Origin: Seleniivibrio sp.
GTDB taxonomy: Bacteria > Chrysiogenota > Deferribacteres > Deferribacterales > Geovibrionaceae
Assembly: GCF_021209385.1 (NCBI RefSeq)
Contig: NZ_JAJOIL010000018.1
Span: 1 to 64,000 of the forward strand
Reading direction: 5' to 3'
Length of the DNA: 64,000 nt
Numbering within the stretch: the stretch's first letter is position 1; every line of letters starts with the position of its first letter. The notes under the pieces are model-generated. The model was not told the origin of the DNA and searched no databases. It saw only the letters and a list, made by a program, of their open reading frames with translations. The position numbers were made by a program, and so were the translations under genes. Below are positions 62,551 to 64,000 of this stretch, one piece after another.

Positions 62551-63698
62551 TGCTGCTGATACTTTCTGAGTTCAGAAGGCACGAACTGTGCCAGAACAAA
62601 GGACACGAACGCCAGAAACGCCGCTACAAGGAACGGTATCTTCCTGTCAACCATCCAGAGCAGACCTCCGGCGAACGGAATAAAAACAGCTGCTATGTGG
62701 TTTATGGTGAATCCCATGGCAGAGCCGTTGGCAAAGTCTTCCGGTTCGGCTATCTTCTGAAAGAATGTTCTGATAGATATAACAAAGCTGTAAACGAGGT
62801 TATCTATGATATAGAGCAGAGCAACAAACATCTTGCTGTCTGAAAAAGCGTACCCGACGAAAACAACTATCAGGGTTGAGTATTCGATACTCAAAAGCCT
62901 GCGCTCGCCGTATTTATTCACCATTTTACCGATGACAGGGTTAAAGAAAAAATTGGTCAGGTTATTGATAATGAAGAGTATTGCCACTTCTTTGGTCGAG
63001 AAATGAAATTTTTCCACCATTAAAAACACAGAAAACGCTGTAAAAACCTGCCTGCGTGCGCCGGAAAGAAATGTCAGCGCATAATACAGCCAGTATTTTG
63101 CCTTAAGCTGTAGTTTCTTTTTCTGAACAGGAAGACTGCTGTCTATCGGATTCAGTTTCAGGCAGTATATTCCTGCCGCAACTGCTATCAAACCTGTTAT
63201 CAGAAAAATATATTTATATTCCAAAAACTTAAGCAAGATTATAACAAGTATTCCGGCGGCTATGTTCCCACCGGCGGCTACACTGCGCAAACGGCTCAGA
63301 ACCAATGGAGTTTCGAGTTTATTGAAATACTGCAAGGTAAGCGACTGATTGACCGTTTCAAAGAAATGAAAGCCGAAGGACATTATCAGCGTTGAAATTA
63401 TTACACCTGTTGCGGATGGCAGATAACCTGTCACCGCTATACCTATTCCGAGGACAATAAGGCTGACCACAGCAAGTTTATGTTCAGGGAGGACAACGAT
63501 GGCAAGTACCACAAGCAGAGACAAAAAGCCCGGAATCTCTCTGATAGACTGGGTAAGCCCCATGTAAAAACCGTCCAGAGACGCTTTTTCGACCGCGAAG
63601 TTATTGAATATCGTCGACCAGCTCTGGAACGATATATACACAGCAAGATTTAATAAAAGCAGGAATATAAACATATCCCTGCGGTTTTCCCGAATCAT
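62547..63698 (-). CDS. MFS transporter
   Basis: A 383-residue inner-membrane protein with about twelve hydrophobic segments, a central cytoplasmic loop (KLNPIDSSLPVQKKKLQLKA) and helix-pair motifs such as NPVIGKMVNKYGERRLLSIE typical of the major facilitator superfamily. The substrate is unknown; efflux is plausible next to an AraC regulator and a VOC protein. The start overlaps the thioesterase stop by 4 bases. Confidence 0.85.
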   Translation of the reverse strand: MIRENRRDMFIFLLLLNLAVYISFQSWSTIFNNFAVEKASLDGFYMGLTQSIREIPGFLSLLVVLAIVVLPEHKLAVVSLIVLGIGIAVTGYLPSATGVIISTLIMSFGFHFFETVNQSLTLQYFNKLETPLVLSRLRSVAAGGNIAAGILVIILLKFLEYKYIFLITGLIAVAAGIYCLKLNPIDSSLPVQKKKLQLKAKYWLYYALTFLSGARRQVFTAFSVFLMVEKFHFSTKEVAILFIINNLTNFFFNPVIGKMVNKYGERRLLSIEYSTLIVVFVGYAFSDSKMFVALLYIIDNLVYSFVISIRTFFQKIAEPEDFANGSAMGFTINHIAAVFIPFAGGLLWMVDRKIPFLVAAFLAFVSFVLAQFVPSELRKYQQQ

Positions 63699-64000
63699 AT
63701 ACCCTTCAGATATTTAATGCATTTCTCATGGTAGCACACGCCGTCTTCCATAACAAGATACTGAATCGTCTCATTCATTTTTTCCGGCGGAATAGGGATA
63801 AACCTGCCGGAAGCAGATGCGAACACTGTACCGGAGGCATCTTTCAGTTCACCTGTGACTTCGCAGATGCCTTTATGCATCCCCTGATATTTCGCTTCGA
63901 CTATCAGGCTGGTCATGGTAGGGGTATTTTTGCGGAATTTCACTTCAAGGCTTCTTGTAAAGCAGAGCCTGTCCAGCGAATCTTCAAAAATAAAAGGCGA
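63695..64000 (-). CDS. Hotdog thioesterase, 5'-truncated by the window edge
   Basis: The frame is open to the right end of the window. Before the GTG at 63943 it continues ...FEDSLDRLCFTRSLEVKFRK, and R-S-L-E-V-K-F is the strand typical of PaaI-type hotdog thioesterases (usually T-x-x-L-x-V-x-F). The visible 101 codons cover the second half of the fold. The catalytic HGG helix and the start are outside the window. It is first (as seen) in the operon with the MFS transporter. Confidence 0.65.
   Translation of the reverse strand, partial: SPFIFEDSLDRLCFTRSLEVKFRKNTPTMTSLIVEAKYQGMHKGICEVTGELKDASGTVFASASGRFIPIPPEKMNETIQYLVMEDGVCYHEKCIKYLKGI

Overview
The window is dense chromosomal DNA with about 68 protein genes, mostly packed into long same-strand operons with overlapping stop and start codons. 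No gap exceeds 300 bases. I saw no tRNA, rRNA, insertion sequence, prophage or CRISPR array. The gene set points to a diderm, probably anaerobic respiring bacterium. It has an MlaEFD lipid-transport system, a futalosine-pathway menaquinone gene (mqnD), NtrYX and PtsP signalling, electron-transfer-coupled dihydroorotate dehydrogenase, citramalate-based isoleucine synthesis and a Bacillus-type LexA box. My best guess is Deferribacterota (Geovibrio/Denitrovibrio/Seleniivibrio-like). This rests on gene content only and is an inference.

Layout. 1-7944 (+): a 5'-truncated recG, two small DNA/RNA-related proteins, then carB-pyrK-pyrD, closed by a bidirectional terminator. 7980-11344 (-): HAD phosphatase, MtaD-like deaminase, purB. 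11446-12874: a YqaA-like membrane protein (+) converging on a TerC protein (-). 13048-17016 (-): five overlapping ABC-transporter genes, an ABC-2 exporter pair followed by a FecBCD-type importer. 17099-18630 (+): thioesterase and glycosyltransferase. 18606-31993 (-): fifteen nearly gapless genes (lipoprotein, N-acetylglutamate synthase-like, pmbA, prfB, alr, mlaE, mlaF, mlaD, mqnD, ptsP, methyltransferase, two rSAM/selenodomain-associated transferases around a VTT protein, folA). 32063-34981 (+): pyrR-pyrB-pyrC behind a strong promoter and an attenuator-like terminator. 35018-36650: an orphan binding protein (-) and a C_GCAxxG_C_C protein (+). 36651-36763 (-): a candidate small RNA gene. 36846-42171 (-): hom, proposed homoserine kinase, lysC, cimA. 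42296-44335 (-): SOS operon lexA, small protein, dinB. 44411-53771 (-): M50 protease, trpS, scpA, scpB, rluB-type synthase, queD, TPR protein, ntrY, ntrX, unknown. 53924-55533: a degenerate HD-GYP-like protein (+) converging on an HxlR regulator (-). 55650-56286 (+): an NmrA-like reductase with a homopolymer frameshift. 56314-61213 (-): pgeF, yggS, yggT, K+ channel, PIN-TRAM protein, ispD. 61318-64000 (-): truncated thioesterase, MFS transporter, AraC regulator, VOC protein.

How the genes work together. De novo pyrimidine synthesis is split between carB-pyrK-pyrD and pyrR-pyrB-pyrC; carA, pyrE and pyrF are not in the window. The hom operon carries aspartate-family synthesis as far as phosphohomoserine and starts isoleucine synthesis from pyruvate. 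The items most worth a second look are the candidate small RNA with an anti-Shine-Dalgarno loop, the pyr leader, the trans-envelope MlaD, the exporter-importer ABC operon, the SOS operon with a DinB lacking its usual clamp motif, the degenerate HD-GYP protein, and the A7 frameshift.
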